Part shown: piece by piece, positions 27,331 through 36,673 of the stretch
Layout: the number at the start of each line of letters is the position of its first letter
How positions within the stretch are numbered: position 1 is the stretch's first letter
Notes under the pieces: model-generated
Seen by the model: the letters and a program-made list of their open reading frames with translations, nothing else
The model's database searches: none
What the model was told of the DNA's origin: nothing
NCBI GenBank assembly: GCA_026874595.1
Contig: CM049314.1
Coordinates: forward strand, 69,766,300 to 69,830,299
Reading direction: 5' to 3'
DNA from: Sipunculus nudus
Lineage: Eukaryota > Annelida > Sipuncula > Golfingiida > Sipunculidae
DNA: 64,000 bases
Made by a program: the position numbers and the translations under genes

Positions 27331-27385
<55 letters not shown>

Positions 27386-30300
27386 GCGGAAACGCGTTCT
27401 AAAAATTAGCGCATCACATGATGTACATTCCACACGCGCGCATGGAAAAAGTATATATGATTTACACCAGCACGATTTCTCGGCGGGCGGAAAAGCGCGC
27501 GCATGGTAAAGGGCCCTAAGAGCCAATCACACATGTATACATTGTGTGCATGGTACATTCTTGTTACTTAAAGCCAAGCCAGAATAGAGACGTTACCTAG
27601 GATACAATAGAGGCATATATATATAGCACTGACTTCGATACTTCTCTATTTTTGTATTTCGCTTGTTATTAGCAATTAGTTTTATTCAAAACATTAAACA
27701 AATATGGCACAAAGGGGCAATTATATAATTATTATATTTCTATGATGTAATAATAATAATCCTGCTTTTCTCATTAATCAGCTAGGGAATAATTACAACG
27801 ACAATAAATCTAGTCTCTTAAATCATTACGTTATTGGGATTTCTTCAATTGGAAGCACTTGCACTGCGAGTGACTGCCGAGTGGAGCTTTCCTTAATCCT
27901 AGGCAGTGGCAGGTTTCCCATAATGCATTGTTCGTTTAATTTTTCTGAATATAGGATCGATCAGGATTATCTGTGCTTTCTTTGGGAATATAACCATACA
28001 TTAAAGCGGAATAAACAAGTTTAGCGTCTACTGTTGCTAATCTGTGGAGCATAATCCCCTCGCCTTCGTGGCTTAATGTTTTGCCGTGTTGCCTGGGATG
28101 TTATGGAACAACAGGGATTGTGTGTAAGACTCTCGCTTACTCTTCCTCCACTAAATGTATTCAAAACTATCACTGATTCTTGCTGGCAAAGATTGTTAGT
28201 TTAAATTCACCCATTCAGCCCATTCACCTATCTTTTGGACAAGAATGTATGTGATTCTGGTTTCCTCTGTGTATATATTAATGATCTAAGGGTTATTTTG
28301 GTTGTGAACAATTCTTATAAGGCTTTCGTGAAGGATGTATGAACTTGTTTTCAACAAGTTAACATGCTTATAAACACATCTTTGTTTACAAAAGGGAAAA
28401 CATGTAATCTAAGATTATGGTTGCATATATGCGGAGGCAGAAAGGTAACTTATTGCAAAACGCCATTTGCAAAGCTCTGGCTTATCTAACTAGTTTCCAG
28501 GTGCCCTTGTTATATGTTTTTTTTTTATTTTGACGGGCCCCATATATTATAAACGTGTAACTATAATCAAAACAGTCTATATGTGGTGATATCCATGTTT
28601 TGTGGCCTATTTTTATAAAAGCTTATATTTAGTTCAAAAGGTCAGATACGTGGTTTGGCCCCTTTCATCAAGATCGGGCTGTGAAGGTTGTTTGCTATAA
28701 ATATCCGTCTACTCATTAGCTAATTCTCAATGGTTACAGGTGCAGGGGCGTAAACAGGATTTAGGAAACGGATGGGTATACTGTTTACATCGAGGAGCTA
28801 AACCCCAAATGAGTCCACAGCTTCGAGAAAAGGGGATGGTTTATTTTAAAAGAAAATACAGAAACACAGCGGCGTACCTAGCCTTTATGACGCTCGGGGC
28901 GGTTGTAAAAACTGCCGCCCCTCTAACAATACATAACAAACAGGACAACATATGCAAACATATCACGTCAAACTTTCTTGTCATATGGTTTTCACTGACA
29001 ACAACGCAATTAATTCATTAACAGGGAATTTTTCGCCTCTCTGCTAATATAAATCAAAATATCGTTTTGACTCTAAAAAGGTTTATTTCATTGTGAAGCG
29101 CACAGAAACAAATACATTGTAACCATATAGAACATAACAGTGAAGGATACACTTATAATATAGCAACTTTTTCATGAACACACGATTTATGAATAGATCA
29201 AACTCAACATTGCAAAACGTCGTTTGGCAAGTTTTATTCAATTCTCAACGGATATAAATACCACATCGGTTCTAGAATTCTACCTTTTAATATCGCACAT
29301 GACAGCAGTTACGCCTGGTATAGATCCTATGATATACATCCTGCTGCAGCAAGCAAGGCACCTAAATATAATATCGTCTTTACTTGAAACACATGAGGCT
29401 ATTTCATGAGCTATATATGTGCGCAAGCCATGTTTAATGTTTTCAGATATAACATCAAATGGTTGGATAAAATGTTATTTTTTTGGCTTTATTACAGTAT
29501 CTTCAAAGTACATACCATGCTTCAATTTCAGGCTACATCAGTTTCATTTAAGAATTGGATAACGTTTCACTTTGAGCAGTTTCATTCATGAGATAATGAT
29601 TCTTTGTTATTCGTTAAAGTATTTCATTAAATCCGAAAAAAATATATCATTGAAATATATATATAAAACATACTGTATAATATATTATATATTGAGTAAT
29701 TTATGTGAAGTTATTTTACACACTTTGACATACAACAATTAACTTAAAATAGTGGATCATGTAGTTAAACGGTTAATAACAGTAGAGGAAAATATATCTT
29801 TACACCAGTTTGAACTCTTAAAAGTAATCCTTCTACTTGATACGTATACTGAACATGTGGCGTAGCGGCCAGTTGGGATTCATCCCCCTACGTTTATATT
29901 AGATTTATATTGGAAATGCAAATACATCTGTCATGTTAAAGATAAAATGACTCCTGCATGGGTCTTGGTGAATTAATTGTTATTATTCATGTTACATAAA
30001 AGATACGATCATATTAACATAAAAGTCTATAACCAGTTATAAATAAAAAGACACAATAGAAATTAAGGTAGTATTCTCAAAATGTTCAGGACCGTGTGAG
30101 GGTCTGTATTTTAACGAGACTATTGTGAACATATGGGGAATCACTGAATGGGCATTAAAGGTTGTTTCAAGCTTATCATGGTAGTTTGGTGAATTCAAGA
30201 GTGGTGATTCTAAACACATTCAAAGGAAACAGCAGTAGAATTCGGCAAGACATTTTCCTCGCAATGTGTGGGAGAAAAAAATCCTTCCCCATCAGGGGGC

Positions 30301-31793
30301 ATTTGTTTTCTGGCAGGGTTTCTTCCTGGTTAGTGCCCCTGGAGATTTCTGTAAACGTAGACGACCGTGAATGCATGCTTTCGCAGGACAGGTCATATTC
30401 TAGACGGCGTTCTGGCATTGACATCTGATCTAATAAAGAGTAGCAACATATCTGCATTTCTTATTGCGTATCTTGCTTAAAAAGGCCGTTCGCGAATCAT
30501 TTGCTTGATTCCATTGTCATGTTTATAATCCCTAAAATAACTGAATGGCCGAACACAGCCATAAAACATCATTTAAATTTTCACAATAATCGTTTAAAAA
30601 GGTTTCTGTATCTATAAATTTGTATCTTTTGAGAAACTCCTCATACCATTTCGTTATACTTATACCCCGAAATGCCGAACCCCCCCCCCATCCATTATTA
30701 TATTATATTATTATAGTTTTTGGGTTAAACAAACCCTAATATGCATATCAAGGGTAAGATGCGAAAATAAATATATATATGTGTGTGTGTGTGTGCATTT
30801 CTGCCAAAAATAATTTTTACCTATACGAGTGAAAAAGGTGACCTTGAAGACTAAGGTCAGGGTCACGGTTGTCAACTTGTCTAAACCTTTATTGAGACAA
30901 CTATTCTATCAAATTTGGAGAAAACAAATATGATGGGGATCCTATATAATCCTAAATATCGCCTAATCAAGGTCAAGGTCGTCCCTTTGTGAACTCATCA
31001 TAAATACTTTTAGAAAAATTCATTGTGTCGCGGAAAAAATATATAGCACTCTTCAGTAGTTATGTTGTTCACAAGAAATGCTGTATATTTCTGTAGATTT
31101 TACTAAGAATATCGAGGTCATAAGTTAAAAAAAATGGTTTGTCGATATTTATGCATCAAACCTTCTGTTTGTCACAATAACAGGAGATTTTGGCTGATTT
31201 GACCTTGAAAGTTACGATCAACAGCTTTCTTTCAAATGCGAAGAACTGGTAGAAAAATATTGTGTTTAATATTTACGCGATAAAATGTTTCACTACTTCA
31301 AAAGTTATTCGTTCACAATCCTAATTTCGGCTGATCTGATCATCTAGATCAGGGTCATGATCACCACTTTCGGACCTCCTATAAGGATATTGCCAAAACG
31401 ATCTGTATCAAATTAAAAAAAATAAATATGCAGAACTGCAGAAGTTATAGTTTTCATAATAAATCCTATATTTCCTCAGAATGGACCATGAAGATCGAGG
31501 TAAAGGTCACTCTGGTACGAATTCATCATCAATATTTAGTTGAATGAATTAATTTGGGTATAAAATTTGATAATATCAGCGTACATTGGAATAAAAAGAA
31601 TAAATGAACAAGTTGATTGCTGTTTCAAACCTTTAATCCTCGATCAATCATCAACAATTTTATTAACAGTGATATACCCTACCATTATTACGAAAGATAG
31701 TATGTCTGGATAAATTTTCCTTTTAAGCTATTTTCTATAATGATTTTGCCTTCTGTGACGTTGGAATAACGGTCACCTGTGTATTTTTTTCAA

Positions 31794-31844
<51 letters not shown>

Positions 31845-31918
31845 TTGAAAGAATTGTACGTACCTTTCCCATTGGTCATAAGAGCGATTAACATGAAAAG
31901 TAAAGCTGTGCGGACCAT
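14362..31918 (-). CDS. Small secreted PAN/apple-like protein, three exons
   Basis: Exon 1 (31918-31864) starts with ATG and encodes a signal peptide (MVRTALLFMLIALMTNG) with donor AAAG|GTACGT. Exon 2 (18538-18308, 231 nt) follows a TTTTACACAG acceptor and encodes YIDGHNIGIRMTGSTHACKQ, ECLKS and GICALND...DYYELIQTE. Exon 3 (14585-14362) encodes QCAAWCKKAHDCLAFSFNKD, KVCHIFDDEFGE and ends in TAG. All junctions are phase 1, giving 510 nt and 169 residues. The C-C-C-F...C spacing is typical of PAN/apple modules, which bind proteins or sugars outside cells. The exon 3 acceptor (CTAAAG) is poor in pyrimidines and was chosen by phase. Intron 1 (about 13.3 kb) contains the whole LTR retrotransposon in sense orientation. 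Ligand and role unknown. Confidence 0.68.
14633..14698. repeat. (TA)n tract before the PAN-like exon 3
   Basis: Lies about 50 nt upstream of the exon 3 acceptor on the minus strand. Similar tracts lie near the donors of exon 1 (31796-31840) and exon 2 (18220-18266). Confidence 0.9.
15530..17400. repeat. Tandem repeats with GTAGGTGGCGCCACC core
   Basis: The core recurs near 15578, 15709, 15836, 16804 and 17260. The first three are about 130 bp apart and share TCTTGTATA.GACGAA; the last two share a longer block (TTTCAAATATGA.TCATGTGACC) about 456 bp apart. Confidence 0.6.
18848..18927. repeat. (CT)n(TA)n microsatellite at the left end of the LTR element
   Basis: About 20 CT units then about 19 TA units running directly into the TGTAACGG end of the LTR. 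Confidence 0.9.
18928..19704 (-). repeat. 3' LTR
   Basis: 777 bp with inverted ends TGTAACGG/CCGTTACA. AATAAA on the minus strand at 19010-19015 lies about 80 nt before the end of the LTR and could terminate transcripts, including those of the host gene. A 28-bp sequence occurs twice within it (19060-19087 and 19437-19464). Confidence 0.93.
19705..19717 (-). promoter_or_regulatory. Polypurine tract
   Basis: AGTAGGGGGAGGA on the minus strand directly before the 3' LTR, the expected plus-strand primer. Confidence 0.8.
19718..20148 (-). other. 3' untranslated part of the LTR element
   Basis: About 430 nt between the integrase stop and the polypurine tract. No reading frame or motif supported. 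Confidence 0.5.
20149..22305 (-). CDS. pol: End of RNase H and integrase
   Basis: Intact frame, 694 residues from 22233. Residues 1-53 are the end of RNase H (FTDNNPLTYIM, DADALSR). The integrase zinc finger is H191, H196 and CPRC ending at 229. The catalytic core has D256 (LLCVDYLSL), D315 (RSDQGRQFE) and E351 (NGQTERFNRS), with exactly 35 residues between D and E. A GPY/F-like C-terminal segment follows (HVLVRKVGI, HRNLILPY). The last ~200 residues are very acidic (SEDSSTDDD, SDDTDDD and similar) and end in RRSTRERRMPERFGDYV, a basic tail seen in related elements. Integrase would insert the cDNA. Confidence 0.88.
22234..23625 (-). pseudogene. pol: Reverse transcriptase and RNase H start, broken
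   Basis: The frame from 23622 covers the N-terminal RT part (HRIVLTKDEPFRERYRRIPP) and stops at 23302; a one-base loss near 23300-23305 moves the conserved continuation to another frame. From 23301 to 22526 the palm and thumb are intact: ARYFSSLDLKSGYWQVEL, YQWETMPFGLVNAPSCFQR, the catalytic YLDDIIVF (about 22915-22935), and KYLGYIVS. A TAA at 22528-22526 interrupts after TIFNW. RNase H then follows (PFIVHTDASFDG, RPIAYASRSL) until a one-base gain near 22303-22306. Four lesions counting the stop at 23626. Not expected to give active enzyme. Confidence 0.88.
23626..24450 (-). CDS. pro: Retroviral-type aspartic protease
   Basis: Frame overlaps the end of gag in -1. Read from the upstream ATG it has 274 residues; in use it would be made by frameshift as a Gag-Pro fusion. 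The active site is LLDTGSQVS (D about residue 65), followed by the ILIGTNVL-like flap/dimer strand (VPFLIGTNVL). The C-terminal part (VLLPCVQELDLSVGTSHRIP, RNLTSHSILIP) is the usual linker to reverse transcriptase. It ends in TAA at 23628-23626; the next pol residues follow in the same frame, so the stop looks like a mutation within what was one pro-pol frame. Confidence 0.85.
   Translation of the reverse strand: MPCQTRQKRENPKKLRVARDHSWENTGSGYNIPTTNVCTDNVPLVGETQVVDMFADGINCQGLLDTGSQVSTIAQWFYEKHLNPSDLVPVEEMMDLRQLDGQQVEYCGIIAVDLKFPEINSSQTFSVPVLVMKNTHFNASVPFLIGTNVLNSCLNFLQTNAGSNFIQSLHMPQPWNIAFKCLTNREKKSVNKGGYVLSTKSTVIPAHSDVTINGLTRGCTTGKTLVITDVNVLHWLPTGLVLLPCVQELDLSVGTSHRIPVQVRNLTSHSILIP
24350..24414 (-). 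promoter_or_regulatory. Programmed -1 frameshift signal between gag and protease
   Basis: The minus strand has A AAA AAC at 24414-24408 in the zero frame, followed at once by the gag TAA (24407-24405). Nine nt after the heptamer begins a 6-bp stem (24398-24393 with 24376-24371). Part of its loop (24385-24380, GTGGGA) can pair with 24355-24350 (TCCCAC), an H-type pseudoknot. The protease frame is exactly -1. Confidence 0.85.
24405..25718 (-). CDS. gag: Gag polyprotein with N-terminal RRM-like domain
   Basis: 437 residues. Residues 1-85 look like an RNA recognition motif: an RNP2-like VVSIHGLP and an RNP1-like GRGFIVFE, with the helix KDTAKKAIDKISG between strands. Residues about 165-345 match the capsid of the gypsy type related to vertebrate PNMA proteins (LPPFSG...YEQWRSHLKSMI, ILSAIHQSVRGTAGNVLLHM, ILNKFDRYFGNV). 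A helical linker follows, then a CCHC knuckle at C411, C414, H419, C424. The frame is intact and ends in TAA directly after the slippery site. Gag forms the particle and binds the element RNA. Confidence 0.9.
   Translation of the reverse strand: MEGKSVDITRVVSIHGLPSDVNESGIIEHFSQIETPTHVLFVREAHTGRCTGRGFIVFETKDTAKKAIDKISGSSLERDSSIKISLEHARAFSITEVSHLISNKLLDSLNPSSFQVPEGRRISEIVTKLDFLSDFEVNQMFVEFKYRRGDVIQGPSGATGYSVISPKLPPFSGNQDKTGSYEQWRSHLKSMIKAGVTPEPQILSAIHQSVRGTAGNVLLHMPDESTPTDILNKFDRYFGNVLPTEVLIQQFHSCKQDPKEDIVNWSCRLTRQLDLINQRNPTPHREYERLLRSRFWNGLYSKYIKEALRHRYDNGEEQDELFAAARALESELVHHSHMSDKKVASSNQISQQGVKTLSSESSVLEQINNKLSILENRLSKLERSQMSTPNKPSQTQAEVRNSNTVSDEVFCSRCLRHTHTVDKCHAKRDKNGKILKN
25719..26535 (-). 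other. 5' leader of the LTR element
   Basis: About 820 nt between the primer-binding site and the gag start, without a convincing reading frame. It contains two 28-bp tandem units (26464-26491 and 26492-26519) differing by one base, and a short GCGAA repeat near 26300. Confidence 0.6.
26536..26553 (-). promoter_or_regulatory. Primer-binding site
   Basis: Three bases inside the 5' LTR, the minus strand reads TGGTGCCCCGAGTGAGGA, 18 nt beginning with TGG as needed to pair with a tRNA 3' CCA end. The tRNA species is not assigned. Confidence 0.75.
26557..27333 (-). repeat. 5' LTR
   Basis: 777 bp, starting TGTAACGG and ending CCATTACA on the plus strand. The other LTR ends CCGTTACA, which restores the perfect 8-bp inverted ends; this copy has a G-to-A change. 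It contains TATA-like sequence and, on the minus strand, AATAAA. Confidence 0.93.
27334..27382. repeat. (CA)n(TA)n microsatellite at the right end of the LTR element
   Basis: Begins immediately after the LTR terminus. Confidence 0.9.
27383..31795. other. PAN-like gene intron 1, no other gene seen
   Basis: Starts with CpG-rich sequence containing a repeated CGCGCGCATGG (27430-27505), then AT-rich sequence. A fragment like hAT ends (CGGCGTACCTAGC, about 28870) and the array at 30820-31560 are the only structures seen. Confidence 0.5.
30820..31560. repeat. Second degenerate array with AAGGTCAAGGTC motif
   Basis: Four to five diverged units near 155-165 bp containing CAAGGTC, GGGTCACGGT, AACTCATCATAAATA and related blocks. 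Same family as 12180-12680. Confidence 0.5.
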
Positions 31919-32734
31919 GCTTCTTCGAGTGGACCCTACTGACTATAAAAAATCAGTGACTTAATCCCGATATCACGCTAGCTTTGTTCATCACGTGGAT
32001 ATATTGACCAATATGGTCGCAGCAATGGGAATCAATAGTTATTAAAATAGCCAGTGTAAAATACTAATAAAAGTCTGTCTTCGGCATTGCCAATAACGGG
32101 ATAATTATTGTCGTCCTATATATATGATTGATCGAGTGATTTAAGTTACTTTACGCGGCGGTAAAACGTCACTGACATAAAGCAGTACATGTTGTCATTT
32201 CATATGTTACCCATGCTGTTATATCATATCCGGTTTCTTTATGTTCTATGTTCCATGTTCTATCTTGAGACAGTTGGTCCGTATACAAATAACAAACAAA
32301 ATATCACAATAATTATACAATGTATGGTAGCGGGTAGCATCTTATTGTACAATTGGTTATATAGCAGGGCCTACAAATACTCATGGCGTAGGTAAGTCCG
32401 GCATGTGTTTAATTATGCCGCTGATGTTCATTTTTCCCATTTATGTTTCACTATTTAAAACGACCAATGTGGCGTCACAAACATTTTTGACGTCATTACC
32501 GATGATGACGGACTGACCGGCGGACGAAAGACCACTCTCTAAATTTGATTTATTTACGAAGGTGCAGTTGCAGTATTCTTACTTACATACGAAGAGTCAC
32601 ACACACACACACACACACACACACGGGTGTTTACTTGATGACCTTCATCACACGTAATAGAGGTGATACTTTTTATATGTCTGCAGATTCTCTCATTAAG
32701 AACATACGTATGTCAAGGAACCGTCGGAACTGAC

Positions 32735-33006
32735 CAGGGGCGTCAATATAGGGGGGGATGGAGGGTATAAATACCCCCCACTTTTTGGCAAGGGGGGATG
32801 GTCAATGTAATAATCCCCCCCACTTTTCAGAGAAAAATATTATAATATTGCAAATGAAATTTATTAATCAATATAATTAAAGACTTTAGATCTATTTACT
32901 AAAAAATTTATGTATAAACCTTGCTTAGAATTCACAAAATAACTTATTTTCTAAAACATTATAATTATTTTAAATATGATTAAGTATTTATATATAATTA
33001 TATATC

Positions 33007-33045
<39 letters not shown>

Positions 33046-33148
33046 GAATATGTCACTCAGAGACGCTGAAATAGGTATATATATTTATATATATATATGC
33101 ATATATACAGTCATCCCCCCCAACCTGGAAGAAAAATTGACGCCACTG
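32735..33148. mobile_element. hAT-type MITE with perfect 8-bp target duplication
   Basis: 414 bp. Terminal inverted repeats CAGGGGCGTCAAT and ATTGACGCCACTG; flanking direct repeats GAACTGAC at 32727-32734 and 33149-33156. G-rich subterminal stretches on both sides and a (TA)n tract inside. No transposase. Confidence 0.85.
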
Positions 33149-33444
33149 GAACTGACATAAGTTGTGTCATCGGGCTAGATCATATTTTAATTAACCTGCG
33201 CGAATCAAAGGTTATTGTTTTCACTCGTTTCTGTGTGTGCATGTCCGCGCCATATCTGGAGACGGTATAACGGATGCTAATAGGAGATCCCTTTGGAATC
33301 GCATCGGTGACTTTTTATCCGGTGTCAACATAAAATAATCACCTTCTCGTTGACTTTGGATGTTTTATGAAACGTCTGAAAGGTTGAAGCACAAACGTAA
33401 TCCTCCAATGTCCTACACATCCATAATTTTACCAAGAGACCTGT

Positions 33445-33796
33445 TTTTTATATATATTTTTTGTGTGGAGATAAGACCTCCTTTTTTAATGCTAACTTAA
33501 CTACATATGTGTACATCGATCTACAGAATTCCATTCCGGTTTCGGACTACAATAGAGGACTGTATCACACGCTTCCCCTCATTTTATATACTGGCGTTAA
33601 CCAGGCCCTGGTGCTTAATCCTCCCCATTGGTGGGGCATATTACATAGGAGCCCCCGAAAAGCGAAAACATTAAGCCTGCAGAGCGCTCATCCTGCATGA
33701 GTGGTTGCCGACCGTGAAAATCTCACCGCTTCAACTGAGATTTGAACTCACGATCTCCAGGCTTTTGTATGCTCTACCCCTAAGCCACAGAAGCCG
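33445..33796 (-). repeat. tRNA-derived SINE, copy 2
   Basis: Same family on the minus strand: tRNA head at 33796 downward (GGCTTCTGTGGCTTAGGGGT), shared body, GGAGGTCTTATCTCC and an A/T-rich tail at the left end. Confidence 0.72.
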
Positions 33797-34206
33797 GTGT
33801 TGAGCCCTAATGTTTACATAGAGGGGAACTCTCTATGGTTTAGTGATGTGTCCCACAGTGCTTTGCAAGGGGATCTAGACTGGGCCCCCGCTCTGATCTT
33901 AACACATTCGCTGCCCAGCAAAATATTATCCCAGTGCCAGGGTCTGCATCAGTATCAGGGAGGTCAGGGTGAATCTGTTCTACTGATGGCGAGGGTATGA
34001 AGTCCACCTGGTCCAAGTGCTATAAAACCTGCCAGAGGTGTTATGCACAGAAGATGTCATAACTCTGTTCGGCCTAATTAGCTAAATTAGGCCGATAGCC
34101 ATTGAAGACTTCAAATGAAAACATGCGCACAAACACACACAGACACATGCGCTCATATACACACATATATATACACATTAATGTATGTTTATATATATGT
34201 TTGTTA

Positions 34207-35579
34207 CAGTCAATGTGTAAAATCAGTCAATGTTTAAGATTATTTTTTAAAGTATTAGAAAATTTATAAAGTGCCTGATTCACTCAGGTATTTTATACAA
34301 TGACTGAAATTTTCAGGCATTTTACAAATTAACTGACATTCAGTCAGTTTAGTTGACACATTGACTGAAATGTAATATGGATGTAACACAAATTTTAATG
34401 CTATTTCATTTGCTTCATATACCTTACTCCTACAAAACATTAAAACATATTATATCGTATTATTGCAATTTTGAAGCTAGTTTCCAGCAATTTTGAAGCA
34501 AGTTTGGTCTTGAAAACTGGGACTATTCTCGTTTCAGAAACCAACAATATATTTAACTGTTTTACCTAAAAATACTTAGGACAGCGAAGTCCCCTGAGAT
34601 CCCCCCCCCCCCCCCACCACCCAAACCTTTGGATCCGCCTTTGGTTATTTCACAATAGAACCTTAAGTTAATGTTTAAATTCTCGAATGGATGGATAATT
34701 TTATTTGTACTTCACTAAATGGGTTCATCACTATGAGGCAATAGGAGTGATATATAACCAGTAATCGTTTTAAGTAAGTTTATTAGTCATTTTGAAAGAT
34801 TACACTCTTTTGACATTTTACCAAATTGTTACGAATTTTTGTAAATGATTTTTTTTCTATTCCAAAATGACATTCATTATTTGTAAATATGAAGGAGGGG
34901 AATACAGAAAATTCACTAAGTCCCCCATCCCCTGTTTCCCACCAAATTGCACGTATGTACTGTCTTTACTATGAACAGTTTACTACTCAACACTACCAGC
35001 GATCACAGTTCGGGTCCACTAAAAATGTATATGGTAAACAATTAAAAAGTAACAAATACAGTCGGTATATTTATAATTAAACACGACCTTTTGTACTTCA
35101 CTTCAGCATATCTTAATGATGTATTTGATAAAAACAAATACATATCTGTTGTTATCCTGCTTATAAAAGCAAGGATGTAGCAATATGAGTTGTAAAATAT
35201 AGTATGCACATTTCATTATGTTATTATGGTCTGCATGTTTCATCTATATGATTCTTGATACCCCTCACGAGTCTGCATGTGTAGTTTAGTATTATTACAT
35301 GATCAGTATTCTTTATAAATGGCCCAGATAGAAGAAACGGGTATAAATTTACAAATTGACTTTGTCTGTTTCAAAACAGTGAAATATTTTTAACAAAAAA
35401 AAAACTATGTCATATCGAATCAGTCAATGTGTCAAATAAACTGGCTGATTTTTCAGTCAATTTGTAAAATGCCTGAAAATTTCAGTCATTTTATAAAGTG
35501 CCTGAGTGAATCAGGCAATTTGTAAATTTACTGAAAATTTCAAGCAATTTACAAATTGACTGATTTTACAAATTTACTA
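34207..35579. mobile_element. Long-inverted-repeat (foldback) element, about 1.37 kb
   Basis: About 170 bp at the left (34207-34374) is repeated inverted at the right (35405-35579), sharing blocks such as GTAAAATCAGTCAAT, GTGCCTGATTCACTCAGG, TGACTGAAATTTTCAGGCAT and GACACATTGACTGA. The ends are themselves built of repeated CAGTCAATTTGTAAA-like units. The middle has no transposase frame. The target duplication is unclear. Confidence 0.7.
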
Positions 35580-35590
35580 TAAAATATATC

Positions 35591-35696
<106 letters not shown>

Positions 35697-36182
35697 TATT
35701 CACCACGACCGGGAGAGTCCAGCGGCTCACGCAATAGCGTCTCCTTTACACACTCAGATCGACCATTTTTATATTAGTGGATATAAGATTGAGATTTATA
35801 AAATGTCACAGTTATAATCATGTTTGATCATATGTCTGATGTCATTTTCCCAATCTGGTGGAACATGGGAGGGTTTGTGGTTTATAATTGCTATAAACGG
35901 TACAATTCCACGTGAAGCAAAATGGCTCAGTTGTTATGTAATTGGTCAGTCATAGGTGAAAAAATACCGCGCGAGTTCGATTCCATTTTCTGCTGTTGGA
36001 ACTGAAAACGCTGGCGTTAAAAGGGGGCCTTGCAGAATACAAGTCGATCAACGTCTGCTCACAACAAGTTCATAAAAACTGTTATGTTTAATCACGGCGG
36101 GCTTACAGGATAATATTTAATTAAAATATCACGGTAATATTGCCAGAAAGACCAAGTTACTACCAAAGAAATAAACGGAAGT

Positions 36183-36521
36183 TTGCGTTTACGTAACACT
36201 TTTAGAGTTTTTGGTGCCATCCACTATTTTACCATTAGAAGTCCTAATTGTACACGTAATTCCCTCAACTGTGATCGTATCACAGTTGTGGATGCCGCAA
36301 CAACGATTATAGAAAATAAGTGCAAACGGACAAATAAACTATGCTTAGTAACTGATAACAAATGCCATGAATGCTTAAACAGAATTTTATTCTATGATAT
36401 ACTGACTAAAACTAAATATATATACAGGTGTTCCTCAAAGTGTTATCCTTTTAATGTTACTGCTTGTATTCAGAATCACCGAAAATCTATAACACCTGTG
36501 CCTGTCAAAGTTTATCGGTGA
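36183..36521 (+). CDS. Cysteine-rich open segment, weakly like a SUEL/galactose-lectin domain
   Basis: An open frame of about 110 codons on the plus strand just beyond the 3' end of the polycystin-like gene. It has ten cysteines and the pattern NCDRITVVDAATT, CKRTNKLCLVTDNKCHEC, YDILTKTKYIYRC, SSKCYPF. This resembles the order of conserved positions in rhamnose/galactose-binding lectin (SUEL) domains: an ITV strand, a cysteine pair, then D-x-L-x-x-T-K-Y before a late cysteine. No ATG opens it and no clear splice sites were fixed, so it would be one exon of a larger gene or a relic. SUEL domains occur in some polycystin-1-like proteins, but the strand here is opposite. Function not assigned. 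Confidence 0.3.
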   Translation: MRLRNTFRVFGAIHYFTIRSPNCTRNSLNCDRITVVDAATTIIENKCKRTNKLCLVTDNKCHECLNRILFYDILTKTKYIYRCSSKCYPFNVTACIQNHRKSITPVPVKVYR

Positions 36522-36571
36522 TAAGTCGCGATCGTCTGCGTGTGCTTGTCCGCTTCACAGAATGACATCTC

Positions 36572-36577
36572 TTTAAT
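36572..36577 (-). terminator. Possible polyadenylation signal of the polycystin-like gene
   Basis: ATTAAA on the minus strand, about 97 nt beyond the TGA at 36674. It is a common variant signal; position is the only support. Confidence 0.4.
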
Positions 36578-36673
36578 GACATTACAATACGGCATACATC
36601 GCCTTCATTAGGTGAGTAAATGTTATGCAAATGTTTGAGTTCTACACACGGCCATTAACGGTGGTTTCTTTCG

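Larger units (their letters stand above)
18928..27333 (-). mobile_element. Ty3/gypsy-type LTR retrotransposon, full length, pol degraded
   Basis: An 8406-bp element with two 777-bp LTRs, a primer-binding site, gag, protease, reverse transcriptase, RNase H, integrase and a polypurine tract, all on the minus strand. Domain order (protease-RT-RNase H-integrase) is that of Ty3/gypsy (Metaviridae). LTRs differ at 5 of 777 positions by eye, so insertion is recent. Pol carries two in-frame stops and two one-base indels, so this copy is probably unable to move by itself. It sits in intron 1 of the PAN-like gene in the same orientation, abutting a (CT)n(TA)n tract on the left and a (CA)n(TA)n tract on the right; no target-site duplication is visible. 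Confidence 0.93.

Noticed and set aside
30176-30457. 93-codon minus-strand frame of higher GC
   Set aside because: No recognised motif, no supported splice sites, and an equally long frame on the other strand.
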